Assembly: GCA_016712275.1 (NCBI GenBank)
Contig: JADJRI010000016.1
Span: 13,442 to 77,441, forward strand
Direction of reading: 5' to 3'
Source of the DNA: Planctomycetota bacterium
GTDB taxonomy: Bacteria > Planctomycetota > Phycisphaerae > UBA1845 > UTPLA1
Length of the DNA stretch: 64,000 nucleotides
Below are positions 11,150 through 21,410 of the stretch, one piece after another. A program made the position numbers and the translations under genes. The notes below the pieces were generated by a model. That model ran no database searches. It saw only the letters and a list, made by a program, of their open reading frames with translations, and was not told the origin of the DNA. Every line of letters begins with the position of its first letter. Within the stretch, counting starts at the first letter, position 1.

Positions 11150-12867
11150 CTAGAATTCCTGTCGTTCGAAGCTGCGCACGCCGATCGTCATCGAAACGAC
11201 GAATGCCAGGAAATTCATGAGCAGGATGCCGCCCAGCGCCAGTAACGTCGATTGCGAAACGAGCGTGAGCCGTTCTTCAATGGCCATTTGCCAGCACATG
11301 TAGCCGAACAGCGCGACGCTCGCGGCAACGAGGCCGACGGATGCAATCAAGTTGACGGTGCCGCCCAGTCCCGATGAAATGCGCGCCGTGCTCGATTCGT
11401 CAAAGCTGGGCAACTTCGCGCCCAGGCCGATCGCCAATCCGCACAACCCCGCGCACGTTGCAAAGGTGCAGGTGAGCTGAATCATGGCCAGCGTGGGCGG
11501 CAATTTGAGCGATGAAATTGACAGCATTGTGACCGGCAGCGCCGTGCCCGCCGTAACCATCATGGCGAAATTGAATTTCGCCCAGACGACACTGGCCCTC
11601 GGCAATGGCCAGAGCGCGACCAGCCAGATCTGCTGTCCTCGAGAGAGATCATCGGAAACACGAATCGGCTGGTAAATGTCGAGAGAATGAGCGTGATGGC
11701 GCCGAAATTCAGAAAGCAAATCAGCGCCTGCCACGGGACGGTAAAACCATCCGGCCTGCTTCGCGGCAAATAGAAAAGGTACATCGACAGGAGGCCAAAG
11801 AGAATCAGCAATTGCGACCACTGAATCGGATCGCGCAGAAAATTTCGCATGTCCTTGAGAATGAGCTCGCGCATCTTCGACGGCAGATAAAAAAACAACA
11901 CTTGCGTCAGCCATGCGGAGGCCCGCGCCGTGTGGGGCCGCGGCTTGTTCGGCGCGGAATGGGCACGGCCGAATGCCGGCAGGAGCTTCGCGGCGACAAT
12001 GACATGGCCCCACCAACTGAGGAATGCAGCCGTGGAAAGTGTGACCAGCAGGTAAAATGCAGCATCCCAAGGTCTATTTTCGATAGACAAACCGATCGCC
12101 CGTGCAACCCAACTGGAAGGCAGGAGCGCATTCTTCAGGTGGCCCAATTCCGCGAGCAGGCTGTCGAGAAATTGCCGCGAGACGTTGGTCGATGAGAGCG
12201 ACCACAATCGACCCCACCAGATAATCAGCGCCACAATGGCGACACCAGTTGCAATAATGGCGACGCGCTTCGCGATTCTCGGCAGGATCAGCGCGACACC
12301 CAAGGCGGCCAGCATGCCGATCGCCCCCGGAATCGGCACGAAACCGAGAAACGCAATGAGAAAAATCGGGTAGAAATGCCAGGGCAATCCCTGCACCTGC
12401 CCGATCGCCACCATCAAAGGCAAACCCAGCAGCACGAGCGACCAACTCGAGAAAAACAGAGACTCCAAATAGAGAATCGCGACGATGTTTCGCGGCGGGT
12501 TTGGCGTCGCCAGGAGAAAGGCCGGTTCTTCGCGGCCGAATAATGCGCCATACATCAGAATGGCCGTCGAAAACGCCAGGAGAATGGTCATTGAGAAAAA
12601 AAAGAGATGAAACACATACGGCAATGCGATGATCGCTTCTTCCTCGAATTTCCTGATGTAAATAAGAACGTGATCGAAGATCAGATACAATCCGGCCCAA
12701 ATCGTTCCGATGAAGATAATGATCAGCAAGAGTTGCAGCGGACTTTGATCGGCCAATTGGCGCAGCCGATTGCGCAAAAGCGTCAGCTTCATGCGAATGA
12801 GTACGCCGATGGCCGCTGGGGTCGCCGGGCGCTCCACTGTCGTGGTGGATACAGGAAACGCTGTCAC
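11150..12867 (-). CDS. ABC-2 type exporter permease (frameshifted)
   Basis: A polytopic membrane protein of about 570 aa with roughly a dozen hydrophobic helices, the first after RQLADQSPLQLLLIIIF. The first frame runs to FVFPMISLE. The second continues GQQIWLVALWPLPRASVVWAKF to the stop at 11150, and restoring one G in the run near 11636-11645 joins them. The GTG start at 12865-12867 overlaps the stop of the ATPase gene (GTGA), indicating translational coupling. Together they form one exporter; the transported substrate is not evident. It ends close to, and converges with, the sigma-54 activator gene. Confidence 0.83.
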
Positions 12868-13623
12868 GCGACCGCCACCTCCTGTCGTTCGGGCGGCTCC
12901 TGCGGATTCGTCAAATCGAGGAAAATGTCCTCCAAGCGATGTTCGCGCGCCGCTTTTGCTTTCAGCTCCGCGAGCGTGCCACATGCGACGATTCGTCCGT
13001 GATGAATAATGCCGATTCGATCGGCAATCGCCTCGGCCACATCGAGCGTGTGGGTCGACATGAATACGGTCCGGCCGTCATTGGCCCACATGCGGAACAT
13101 GTCTTTCACCGATCGTGCCGTTCGCGGGTCCAGACCGACCATGGGTTCGTCGACGACCAGAACCTCCGGCTCGTGCAGCAGGGCCGCGGCCAGCACCACG
13201 CGCTGTTTCATTGCCATGCGAAAATCCCTCGGCCAACTGATCTGCAAACGATGTGACCGAGAGCCGCTCCATGTATTGTTCGACCCGCGAAGCCAGAATC
13301 TTTCGATCGATGGCATACATCTGTCCGACGAATGACATGAATTCACGGGCCGTGAGTTTGCCATACAGGAACGGCTGATCCGGCACATAGGCGAGCTTTG
13401 ACTTGGCGTGTTGCGGTTCGGTCGACATGGGGTGGCCACACACCGTGACGGAACCCGAATCGGGCGAGAGCAGCCCGGTGATCATTTTGATCGACGTCGT
13501 CTTGCCAGCGCCGTTTGGACCGAGAAAGGCAAATACTTCGCCGCGTTTCACGCTGAACGAGACGCCATCGACCGCGCGAAGGCGGCCATAGCATTTGGTC
13601 ACGTTGTCGATCACAATCGACAT
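12864..13623 (-). CDS. ABC transporter ATP-binding protein (frameshifted)
   Basis: The ATPase of the ABC-2 exporter. Walker A is GPNGAGKT (about residue 35), the signature region is FSHGMKQRVVLAAALL, and Walker B plus D-loop is VLVVDEPMVGLD, followed by the switch His in STHTLDVAEA. The frame changes exactly within the signature at 13209-13217, where one extra A (GGCAATG for GGCATG) explains the break. Length after repair is about 253 aa, normal for this class. It sits between the membrane-anchored partner protein (22 bases upstream) and the permease (4-base overlap). Confidence 0.9.
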
Positions 13624-13645
13624 TCGATCGGGTCTCCCATCGCTT

Positions 13646-14489
13646 CTAGTCCCCGCCGCCCGAAACGATTCCCACGCGGGACTCGCGAAGCGTCATCATG
13701 GATTTCTTCGCCTTGAGCCGCTTGGCATCGTCGAACGGCTCGTCGGTGATCACCCAGCGACCGAGGAGCGGCACCTGCACCTCCTGCCGAAGCACCTGCC
13801 CCGCATCATTGGACCATGCGACCGCGCCGTCTGTTTCAATTCGAAAGCAATCCACCTTTTCGCCGCCATGCTCAATCGTCTCGCGTGCCACGACCTTGAC
13901 GAGCCGGGTGGTGAATTCGACCGACGAGCCGCGCAACAGCGCGATCGGATCGATTAATCGCAGCCGCCAGGTCTGGCCGATGCGAAGGCCCTTCAAATGC
14001 GTGAAGGGTCGAAGGGAATCACCCAGATACCGCGACACTTCGCCATCCAGCGCCATGGTCTGGGTCATATCGCCGACCTGGGCAATGCAGGCAAACTCCG
14101 TGTCATAGCGGGTGCCTGTCACGCGCGCCGACAATCCGGCGATTTCCAATTTGAAATTGAAACTCTCCAGTTGGGCCTTCGAATCGTAATTCATTTCCGA
14201 ATCAAGAAACATTCTCGCCGGCCAGTGGCAGCAGACTGGACACTTCCCTTAGCTCAAGCTGGGTCGTGCTGTACACCGTCACATGTTCGGACATTCGAAT
14301 TGTGCGTATCCATGTCGTGCCGACACGCCGCCCCGCCGAATTGGTGACGCCGACCTGGAATGATCCGTCCGGAATCTGCTGCTCCGGCGGATCCTGTGCC
14401 TGCCAGTACGGCACAACATCCCGTTGCAGGAGCGCCGCCATGCAAACGAGCCACAGAATCGTGATGAAGATTCCAAATGTGCGGCCCAT
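13646..14489 (-). CDS. Membrane-anchored protein of the ABC exporter operon, unknown function (frameshifted)
   Basis: I do not recognise the family. The first frame gives a single N-terminal membrane helix (GIFITILWLVCMAALL) and an extracytoplasmic start, ending TTQLELREVSSLLPLAGE. At 14208-14212 the frame shifts and the second continues MFLDSEMNYDSKAQLESFNFKLEI to the stop at 13646, with a globular beta-rich body. The two halves read as one continuous domain of about 280 aa. It is the first gene of the operon with the ATPase 22 bases downstream, so it may be a periplasmic partner or substrate-handling factor of the exporter. Confidence 0.7.
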
Positions 14490-14557
14490 GAATACAACTC
14501 CGGATGATCGACAACTCGATTCTCAATTTCGAACCTGAACGCTCCACGGTTCATCCG

Positions 14558-14587
14558 ATCTTATGATCCGGAACTCACGGAGGTCAA
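14558..14587 (-). promoter_or_regulatory. Candidate promoter of the ABC exporter operon
   Basis: On the minus strand TTGACC (14582-14587) is followed after 18 bases by TAAGAT (14558-14563), about 60 bases ahead of the ATG at 14489. The 354-base divergent gap (14490-14843) contains nothing else recognisable; upstream codons of the plus-strand gene are open through part of it but do not look coding. Confidence 0.45.
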
Positions 14588-14843
14588 TCGCGCCGGCGGG
14601 ATCATAGCAGAATTACCATGGACGCCTATGCGCCACGGACGACAAGACAACATTTTCGCTTTCAACGTCGCAAAAAAGATTGCGTTCGAAAAGGCCCCGA
14701 GAGTTCTCCGTTATTCCCCATGCGAACCCGCCTCCCCGTCGGCCGCCGCCGGCATGGCGATCACCTTGCATCCACGCCGATTTCACCGCAGTATCTGCGG
14801 ATTGGGAGGATATCCGCGCGTGTCGATTGCTACGCTAAGAGCC

Positions 14844-15557
14844 ATGCCGGCAGACAAGCCCGTCAAACTACAGGTGCGCCGAAAGCGCGTTCTCCTGCTG
14901 GCTGTCGCCTTCTTCCTGTTGAGCGCGTTGTGGTTTGGTTACAGCCTGCTTCGCACACCGAGTTGGTATCGTCCGCCCGTTGTTCCCGTCGAGAATCAGC
15001 AGAAAGTGCGCAACAACCTTGTGGCCGCGGAGCAGGCGTTCACGCAATCCCTGCTCGCAGGAAGCACGTTTCGATACCACATTTATCAGGATGACATCAA
15101 TAAGTGGCTGGCGATGCGCAAGGAGATTTATCCGCGCGTCGATGAATTGGCGCCCTCGACGCTTCGCGACCCGTTTGTGCTGATTAAGCCCGGCAAGATC
15201 ACCCTCGCCGGACTAATCGAAAACTCCACCTTAAGCGGCGTCGTGTCACTTGATTTCGACATCAGCTATGCCGACGACGCGATTCAGGTTGTCGCATCCG
15301 CTTTCCGATGCGGGAGTATTCGCCTCCCGATGAAACTCGATCGCTTGCAGCTCGACCGCCCCATCAAGATGTATGAGAACGATGCATGGCCCGGCAGTCC
15401 GCCGATCGAAGGGAGCCTGATGTCCGGTTTGCGAATCGAACGAGACGGCTGGTGGAAGAACGGCGGCGTTGATTATCGCGTTGTCGATTTGGTCGCGTTG
15501 GATGGACAAATCGACCTTGTGATCGAGCCGCGCGGCCGTCACTCGCGAAATAAGTGA
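14844..15557 (+). CDS. Single-pass membrane protein of unknown function
   Basis: The open frame begins at 14628, but residues before the ATG at 14844 look non-coding, so that ATG (MPADKPVKLQ) is preferred. The protein is 237 aa. Basic residues precede one membrane helix (VLLLAVAFFLLSALWFGYSLL), and an extracytoplasmic domain follows with TFRYHIYQDDINKWLAMRKE, a motif suggesting a conserved lipid- or DUF-type fold that I cannot name. The next plus-strand gene, a lipoprotein, is 500 bases on, and a minus-strand phosphoesterase gene overlaps its last 18 bases, so no operon is evident. Confidence 0.72.
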   Translation: MPADKPVKLQVRRKRVLLLAVAFFLLSALWFGYSLLRTPSWYRPPVVPVENQQKVRNNLVAAEQAFTQSLLAGSTFRYHIYQDDINKWLAMRKEIYPRVDELAPSTLRDPFVLIKPGKITLAGLIENSTLSGVVSLDFDISYADDAIQVVASAFRCGSIRLPMKLDRLQLDRPIKMYENDAWPGSPPIEGSLMSGLRIERDGWWKNGGVDYRVVDLVALDGQIDLVIEPRGRHSRNK

Positions 15558-15940
15558 AGCGACCAATTCTCGCCCGTTCCATCGTTGCCTCTCAATTCAA
15601 ACCGGCCCCGCAGTTTGTTGCCGATGAATTGCCCACTCCAAAGCCGGTCGTTGCATTCTTCGAGAGAACAATCTCCCTGATCGTGGCGTGTTACTTGTCC
15701 GCGGTCGCCGGAAATCGGTCCTTCGTATTCCAGGTATATGCGCCGGTGCTCGGCAATTCGAAGGCAGGCCACTTCGGTCCCCACGGCGGTTTCCGGAGCC
15801 TGAGGCAACTTCCAGGTCGCCAGCGTTTCTTCGTTCTCAATCATCAGATCGAAATGGTTGCCCGCCTCCTGTTCGTGAAATAGCACGACAAAGCGAACCA
15901 TCCTGCTGCCGGGCTGCTTGTGATTTGTTGACAGCGACAT
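15539..15940 (-). CDS. LigD-type 3'-phosphoesterase domain protein
   Basis: A stand-alone version of the N-terminal phosphoesterase domain of bacterial DNA ligase D, which trims 3' ends during nonhomologous end joining. FVVLFHEQEAGNHFDLMIE supplies the conserved His and the H-x-D pair; TWKLPQAP, then RRIYLEYEGPISGDRGQV and a final acid-rich strand follow the family order. At 133 aa it is a domain only, with no ligase or polymerase part and no Ku gene nearby. The start could be Met14 (15901). It overlaps the convergent gene's end by 18 bases. Confidence 0.82.
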   Translation of the reverse strand: MSLSTNHKQPGSRMVRFVVLFHEQEAGNHFDLMIENEETLATWKLPQAPETAVGTEVACLRIAEHRRIYLEYEGPISGDRGQVTRHDQGDCSLEECNDRLWSGQFIGNKLRGRFELRGNDGTGENWSLHLFRE

Positions 15941-16065
15941 GTGATTTCCCAGCCCGGTCGAACCCTGACGATTGCTTTCGACTTGTGAACATCCGCAACG
16001 AGCAGTAGCATTCTAACGCACTGGAACCGCTTCGCCCGATGGAACCGTTTTTTGACGGCCGACGC

Positions 16066-16764
16066 ATGACACGATCTCCAATTCACGCCACCGTATTTAC
16101 CTCACTTACACTCGGCGTTCTTGCGCTTTCCGGCTGCGGCGAGCCCACATTTGATCAAATGATCCGCGAGGGCGAACGTGAACGGCAGGCCGGCAACCAT
16201 GCCGATGCCATCGGCATGTTTCGCATGGCGGCCGAAAGGGACGGCGAGCGACCGGAGCCTTCCTACCTCACCGGCCGCTGCTACATGGCCATGGCGGACA
16301 AGCAGTTTCGCGAAGACGATCTGATCGGCGCGATTCGATATTGCGATCGGGCCATCGCATCATTTGATGCCGCAATTTCCGCATTTCCGGGATACAGCAA
16401 GGCCGTGCAGGGCAAGGCCGATGCGCTGAAGCTGCGTGGGAAACACCAGGCTGCGTTTGAAATTGCGAAGTGGGCGGCCGCTCAGTCGGGTTACGAATCC
16501 AAGAAGCTCATACTCGAGGCCCAGCAATATGCCTCCAGCGGCGATTTGGACAACGCTCAGCTCGCGCTTCAAAAGGCGGTTTCGGTTGATGAAAATAGCG
16601 CCATTGCCCATGCCGAATTCGGACGCTTTTATTTGAGAATGGGGAACCGCGAAAAGGCCATTCAAGGCCTGCGCCGGGCGTATGAGCTCAATCCCGGTAT
16701 TCCCGGTGTCTTCGAGGCGCTGCTTGATCTCGGAGCTGTAACGCCCGACATGCAGAAGCCCTAG
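16066..16764 (+). CDS. TPR lipoprotein
   Basis: A lipobox LALSGC near residue 24 marks lipidation at Cys after a short signal peptide (MTRSPIHATVFTSLTLGV); the ATG at 16066 gives a better signal than the one at 16039. The mature part, about 205 aa, is helical repeats typical of TPRs: AGNHADAIGMFRMAAERD, GDLDNAQLALQKAVSVDENSAIAHAEFGRFYLRMGNREKAIQ. It would sit on the periplasmic face of a membrane and scaffold other proteins. It ends 17 bases before the AMMECR1 gene and may be cotranscribed with it. Confidence 0.85.
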   Translation: MTRSPIHATVFTSLTLGVLALSGCGEPTFDQMIREGERERQAGNHADAIGMFRMAAERDGERPEPSYLTGRCYMAMADKQFREDDLIGAIRYCDRAIASFDAAISAFPGYSKAVQGKADALKLRGKHQAAFEIAKWAAAQSGYESKKLILEAQQYASSGDLDNAQLALQKAVSVDENSAIAHAEFGRFYLRMGNREKAIQGLRRAYELNPGIPGVFEALLDLGAVTPDMQKP

Positions 16765-16781
16765 GAATCCCGAAGCTCATC

Positions 16782-17331
16782 ATGGATGAAATCGACGAAC
16801 AAACGGGGAGACAGCTTTTGGGGCTGGCTCGCCGTACGATTACGTCGTTGGTGAGCGGCACCTCAATCCAGACTGATGCAGAATTACTTCCCAGCCTTCC
16901 GGGGGCCGGCGTTTTTGTCACACTTCGAAAACAAGGCGCCCTTCGCGGCTGCATCGGCACTTTTTATCCAACTGGAGACTTGACCGCGACCATTCAGGAA
17001 ATCGCCGTCGCCGCCACACGCGATCCGCGATTCAGACACCTGCCGATCGCGTCGAGCGAACTGAGCGAGATTCGCATTGAGCTTTCGGTTCTCAGCGAAT
17101 TGACGTGTATCGAAGATCCACTGGATTTCGAGTTGGGGCATCACGGCATTCATCTCTTGCATGGAAATCATACCGGATGTTTCCTGCCCGATGTGGCAAC
17201 CGAGGCGGGTTGGGGGTAAGGAGAGATTCCTGTCTGAGTTGTGCCGTCAGAAGGCCGGGCTTTCGCCGGACGCATGGCGCGAATCGGCCGTCAAAGTGAG
17301 CGTGTTTACGGTGCAAAAATTCAGTGATTAG
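16782..17331 (+). CDS. AMMECR1-domain protein (frameshifted)
   Basis: The diagnostic LRGCIGTF motif occurs near residue 60, followed by the family's AVAATRDPRFRHLPI and ELSEIRIELSVLSE segments. The frame is lost right after EAGWG at 17211-17219; the alternative frame continues ERFLSELCRQKAGLSPDAW and ends at 17329-17331, matching the usual C-terminus of about 180 aa. In other bacteria AMMECR1 sits with a MEMO-like dioxygenase and a radical SAM gene; neither is present here. The biochemical role is unproven. Confidence 0.87.
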
Positions 17332-17488
17332 AGCTGATTAATAGACTCGTATTCACAGCTTACTGGACGATGCGGCACGGGTTATGGAAACGGCCACTTT
17401 GTGCGTTTCGTGATTGAATGAAGCCGCTCCGCGTTCTCCCTGCCCCGTTGGGGCTGGGCTAAACAAATCGACTCAATTGTGAAATGCT

Positions 17489-18634
17489 CTAATCGCTCTC
17501 GGGTTGTGTGGTTGCATCGTCGGATTCGGAAGACGGCTGCGTGGTCGGCGGAGCGGCGCCGGCTTCGATGCGGCCGATATCGGCGGATCGAACCAGCGTC
17601 AGCTTGACCTCTTTCGTCTGCCAGCGCCGTTTCACCTTCAACGAAATCGCTTCGCCAGCGGCGCGATCACTGAGACGACGCTGCAATTCCTGCAAGTCGC
17701 CGGTCGGCTGGCCGTCGATGGCGAGAATCTTGTCGCCCGCCTTCAGTTTTGCCTTCGAAGCCGGCGAGCCTTTCGCGACCTGTTTGATTTTCACGCCCTT
17801 GGATTGCGGCATAAACTTATCCAGCATGGGCAGGAGGCTCGGCTCGTCCTCTTCCAGCACGACGCCGATCTTGCCGGGTTCGATCGACTCCCCCGCCGCC
17901 AGTCGATCGCGAACCAGTTCAATCTTGTCGAAATACACGGCGAAACCGATACCGCTGTCATACCACTCCGCGCCGGCCAGAGAGCCGCCCAGGCCAGCCA
18001 TCGGGACCAAGAGGCCCATGACACGGCCGTCGATGTCGAGCAGCGGTCCGCCATAATTGACGGGCGACACCTTGGCATCGGTCTGAATCGCGTTGCCATT
18101 GCGTCGGGCCAGGGCACTGATAATTCCCAGAGAAATGGATGGCTGCTCGCCGCCCAATGCGCGCCCGCATGCGATCGCATATTGGCCGATGCGCATCTCG
18201 GCGCGCGGAGACCATTCGGCCGGGACGAGATCGTCGGCCTCGACTTTCAACAATGCGAGCCTTCGAATGTGATCGCGGCCCAGCAGCGTGGCCACCAGGC
18301 GTCGGTCATCATGCAATGTGACGGTGATGATGGAGGGTTCCCGTGCAAAGTTGAAACTGCTCGTGACGATATAGCCGTCGGCCGACAACACCAGACCCGT
18401 CGAGGGTCCGTCTGCCAATCGAAAGCCCGCTTCCACAGGCCCGCGCTCGCCCCGCTCCTGAATGGGCTGTGCGCCGCCGATGGTTTCAATGGTTACGATC
18501 GAGTGCGCCGCCTTCGCGACGGCGGCGCGAACCACGGCGGCGCGGGCCCGCTCGAACTCATAGGGATCAGGCCCCTCCCAGACTGGACCGACGGGAAGCA
18601 ACCATGCCGCCAACCAAAAAAAGACAGGTGTCAT
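17489..18634 (-). CDS. HtrA/DegP-like PDZ protein lacking the catalytic triad
   Basis: A 381-aa exported protein: signal peptide (FFWLAAWLLPVG), chymotrypsin-fold domain, one PDZ domain (SKGVKIKQVAKGSPASKAKLKAGDKILAIDGQP) and a Thr/Ser-rich tail. Where active HtrA has TNxHVV it reads IVTSSFNF, and where the serine motif GNSGGP is expected it reads VNYGGP, so both His and Ser are gone. It is probably a non-proteolytic chaperone or regulator. Last gene of the 23-kb operon; its ATG overlaps the stop of the preceding HtrA-like gene (18631-18634). No frame breaks. Confidence 0.9.
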   Translation of the reverse strand: MTPVFFWLAAWLLPVGPVWEGPDPYEFERARAAVVRAAVAKAAHSIVTIETIGGAQPIQERGERGPVEAGFRLADGPSTGLVLSADGYIVTSSFNFAREPSIITVTLHDDRRLVATLLGRDHIRRLALLKVEADDLVPAEWSPRAEMRIGQYAIACGRALGGEQPSISLGIISALARRNGNAIQTDAKVSPVNYGGPLLDIDGRVMGLLVPMAGLGGSLAGAEWYDSGIGFAVYFDKIELVRDRLAAGESIEPGKIGVVLEEDEPSLLPMLDKFMPQSKGVKIKQVAKGSPASKAKLKAGDKILAIDGQPTGDLQELQRRLSDRAAGEAISLKVKRRWQTKEVKLTLVRSADIGRIEAGAAPPTTQPSSESDDATTQPESD

Positions 18635-19709
18635 TTTCTGACCCCCACCATGACATCGGCGCGAAGCACCTGAGAGCCTCGCTTGATGACGAATTGCACA
18701 AGCTGTCCCGGCGACAATTCACTCACCGCCTGGTCGTAAGCATCCACATCGGCGATGCGCTTGCCGTTGATCGCGATGATGAGATCCTCCTTGCGTATGC
18801 CCGCCTCGGCCGCCGGCGAGCCGATCGCCACGCGCTCGACATAGGCTGACACGTGACGAAAACCCAGCTTGGACACTTTGATGCCCAAATAGGGCTTGCC
18901 CTCGGCCTTCGGAACATCGGCCGGTCGACTGGTTGAATTCGCCGTTTCGCCGCCCAAGAATGCGATGATTTCCTCGGACGGCAGCGCATAGTTGAGCCGC
19001 GTATTCGTTGCAGCGGCCTCGGCGACGACTCCGACGATGCCGATGCACTCTCCGTCAATATTCAGGAGCGGGCCGCCCGGCGCGCCGGGGTTCGCCGTGA
19101 TCGCGTCGTAAATCAGCACCGGGCCGCGGTATTCGACATTCTGTGTCAGTCGCTTGGCATCCAGCAGGGTCTTCAGGCTCAGGATGCCGCGATTGACCGA
19201 GACGGGCTCCTCGCCTTCGGCCACCTTGAACCAGTTGCCCATGGCGATGACTGTTTCACCGGGTTGTAACGATTCGGTTTTTACCGGTGTTAAATGGGGC
19301 AGATCGGTCGCGTCGATTTTCAGTTCGGCCAGCTTTCGCACATCGTCCACGGCGTCACCGATGCGTCGTACTGACGGCCATTGGCGAGCACCGCCCGCAC
19401 ATTTCGACCGGCCACGAGCAAAGATTGGGTGGTGATGATCCGGCCGTCGGGCGACACGAGAAATCCGGTGCCATAACCATGCTCACGGCCGATCGAACCC
19501 CCGTAGAGCTTGACGACAGCGCCGGAAGCGGCGGCGATGGCGCGCGATGTTGTGTTTGGTGCAACCGTAGGGCTGTCGCCGCGAGCAGTTGCAGTCAGCA
19601 AGACGACGATTAGAGCGCAGGGAATTATCCTTGCGCGTCTCGCTGCGATGGTAGTGCCGTAGCATCGACATGCGTCGAGAATCCTGTTGGGTATGCTCAA
19701 AATCCGCAT
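18631..19709 (-). CDS. Second HtrA-like PDZ protein lacking the catalytic triad (frameshifted)
   Basis: Signal peptide (IIPCALIVVLLTATARG), protease-like fold with GTGFLVSPDGRIITTQSLLV, and after a frame break at about 19351-19360 the continuation VDDVRKLAELKIDATDLP to a PDZ domain (VERVAIGSPAAEAGIRKEDLIIAINGKR). The His position is Gln-Ser (ITTQSLL) and the serine motif reads NPGAPGGP instead of NPGNSGGP. Like its downstream neighbour it is predicted to bind but not cut substrates. Repair needs one base; length about 359 aa. It follows the active paralogue by 36 bases. Confidence 0.87.
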
Positions 19710-19745
19710 GAATTCGCCTACAAAGTAAATACCGCCATCAACCCG

Positions 19746-21410
19746 TCAGCCGGCACCAACGCGAACGCCTTGGAACTCCTCGACCGATCGCAAAATCCCA
19801 TCCAAATAGGTGGATCGAAGAAACGGCCATCGGATTCGGCCGGTGCGTCGAATTTCGCCATATTCATAGCGCACTTTCTTGCCTGTGAAGGAGTCCTTGA
19901 ATTCGATGCGCAATAGATCGCCTGTGTCGTCGTCAAACGACACGCGATACTTGACGCCATCGCCGCATTTTTCCTCGATGACAACGGCAATCTTGGAATC
20001 AATCTCGTCTGCGCCAACGACACGCCGCTTCCGTTTTGAGTCCATTAGCAGACCCCAACGAATGGATCGTTCCATGTCGACCGGGGTCAGTTTTCCTGAG
20101 GGTTCTTCAATGGAGGATCTTTTCTCGGTCAAACTCATGCGCGCGGGAGGGTCATTCCGGCGTTCGGCGACGACGCGCTGTCCTGAATACTCAATTTCCT
20201 GAATGCCCAGCGCCGCGTCCTTGCCGCCCATCGTCTTGCGATATCGCGTTAGAGCCCGTTCCACCGCCATGGCATTGGCACGGTCGGTCACGGCGTGCTT
20301 TCCGAGCGGATTCGGCCCACCAAACATCCCGCCTTCGCCTTCCGGCGCTTTCGGCAGCGGCAGGTCTTCCAGCTTGAATCGAACCGGGCGTGTCTCACCT
20401 TTTCTGCGAAGAACCGCCTCAACCGGCCAGCCCGCCGGAAAAACACCCAGGTGCGACCCGAATTGATTCGCGCTGACCACCGGACGATTGGCAAAACTGA
20501 CAACTTCGTCGCCGAGCCTCACCCCTGCAATGTATGCGGGCGAATCTTCCATGATCTTGTCGACCACGACCTTTCGGCCCCGATCCATGACGGTAAAACC
20601 GGCTGTCGCATGTTTTGTCGTAAGACCCGCACGCCACATCGGAATAAAACGCTTGATTTGATTGATTGAGATCGCATAACCAACGCCGACATTGACCCTG
20701 CCGCGTTCCTCGATCGAAACGCGGCCGTTGATGCCGACCAGCGCGCCGGAAAGATCGAACAAAGGCCCGCCGGAGTTTCCGGGGTTGATGGACGTATCGA
20801 CCTGGATGCAATCGGTGTATCGAAGGGCGCGTCCTTGATCGCCCGCGCCGGCCTGATAGCGGCGCAAGCCTGACACGATGCCGAGCGTCACGGTAGGGGT
20901 GTAGTCTTCCGCGAGCAGAAACGGATTGCCCATGGCCAGCGTGAAATCGCCGAGGCGAAGCGCATCCGAGTCGCCCAAAGTCACGGTCGGAAATGCGTCC
21001 ATGCCTGAGGCCTTGAACATGGCCACGTCGCCGGTGAGGTCCAGACCCAACACCTCGATTTCATATATGTGTCCGTCGGCCAATCCGGCGTCACCGGCGC
21101 GGTCTTCCAGCATGCCGGCGACAACGTGAAAGTTCGTCAGCCCGTAACCTTCGGAATCAATGATGACACCGGAACCGCCGCCCGCACGGTTGCCCCGGTT
21201 GAACAGGCAGGTCACGGCCGGTCGCACGCGCTCGATGACATCGATACGGGCGCGCTCATAGGCGCGCACACGAGCCAGCGCCGCTGCATCGACGGCTTCC
21301 GGCGGTTCGGCCGAGGCGGCGCGGGGCAGTGGATTGGCCACCACCAACAAGCCGGTCATGATCATGAGTTTGGAAGTCATGACACCGCGCGATGCCTGGA
21401 ATGCCGTCAT
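19746..21410 (-). CDS. HtrA-family serine protease with PDZ domain and long C-terminal domain
   Basis: The only one of the three tandem HtrA-like proteins with an intact triad: His in LTNFHVVAG, Asp in GDVAMFKASG and Ser in NPGNSGGPLFD. A signal peptide (MIMTGLLVVANPLPRAASA) sends it to the periplasm. A PDZ domain (VVVDKIMEDSPAYIAGVRLGD) lies near residue 300, and about 190 further residues form a beta-rich domain (IAVVIEEKCGDGVKYRVSFDDDTGD) I cannot name. Total 554 aa, frame intact. Its ATG overlaps the stop of the NPCBM-like gene (21407-21410). Confidence 0.93.
   Translation of the reverse strand: MTAFQASRGVMTSKLMIMTGLLVVANPLPRAASAEPPEAVDAAALARVRAYERARIDVIERVRPAVTCLFNRGNRAGGGSGVIIDSEGYGLTNFHVVAGMLEDRAGDAGLADGHIYEIEVLGLDLTGDVAMFKASGMDAFPTVTLGDSDALRLGDFTLAMGNPFLLAEDYTPTVTLGIVSGLRRYQAGAGDQGRALRYTDCIQVDTSINPGNSGGPLFDLSGALVGINGRVSIEERGRVNVGVGYAISINQIKRFIPMWRAGLTTKHATAGFTVMDRGRKVVVDKIMEDSPAYIAGVRLGDEVVSFANRPVVSANQFGSHLGVFPAGWPVEAVLRRKGETRPVRFKLEDLPLPKAPEGEGGMFGGPNPLGKHAVTDRANAMAVERALTRYRKTMGGKDAALGIQEIEYSGQRVVAERRNDPPARMSLTEKRSSIEEPSGKLTPVDMERSIRWGLLMDSKRKRRVVGADEIDSKIAVVIEEKCGDGVKYRVSFDDDTGDLLRIEFKDSFTGKKVRYEYGEIRRTGRIRWPFLRSTYLDGILRSVEEFQGVRVGAG

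Noticed and set aside
17504..18673. Plus-strand frame of 389 aa over the third HtrA-like gene
   Set aside because: It is antisense to a protein with a clear signal peptide, fold and PDZ domain; nothing in it resembles a family.
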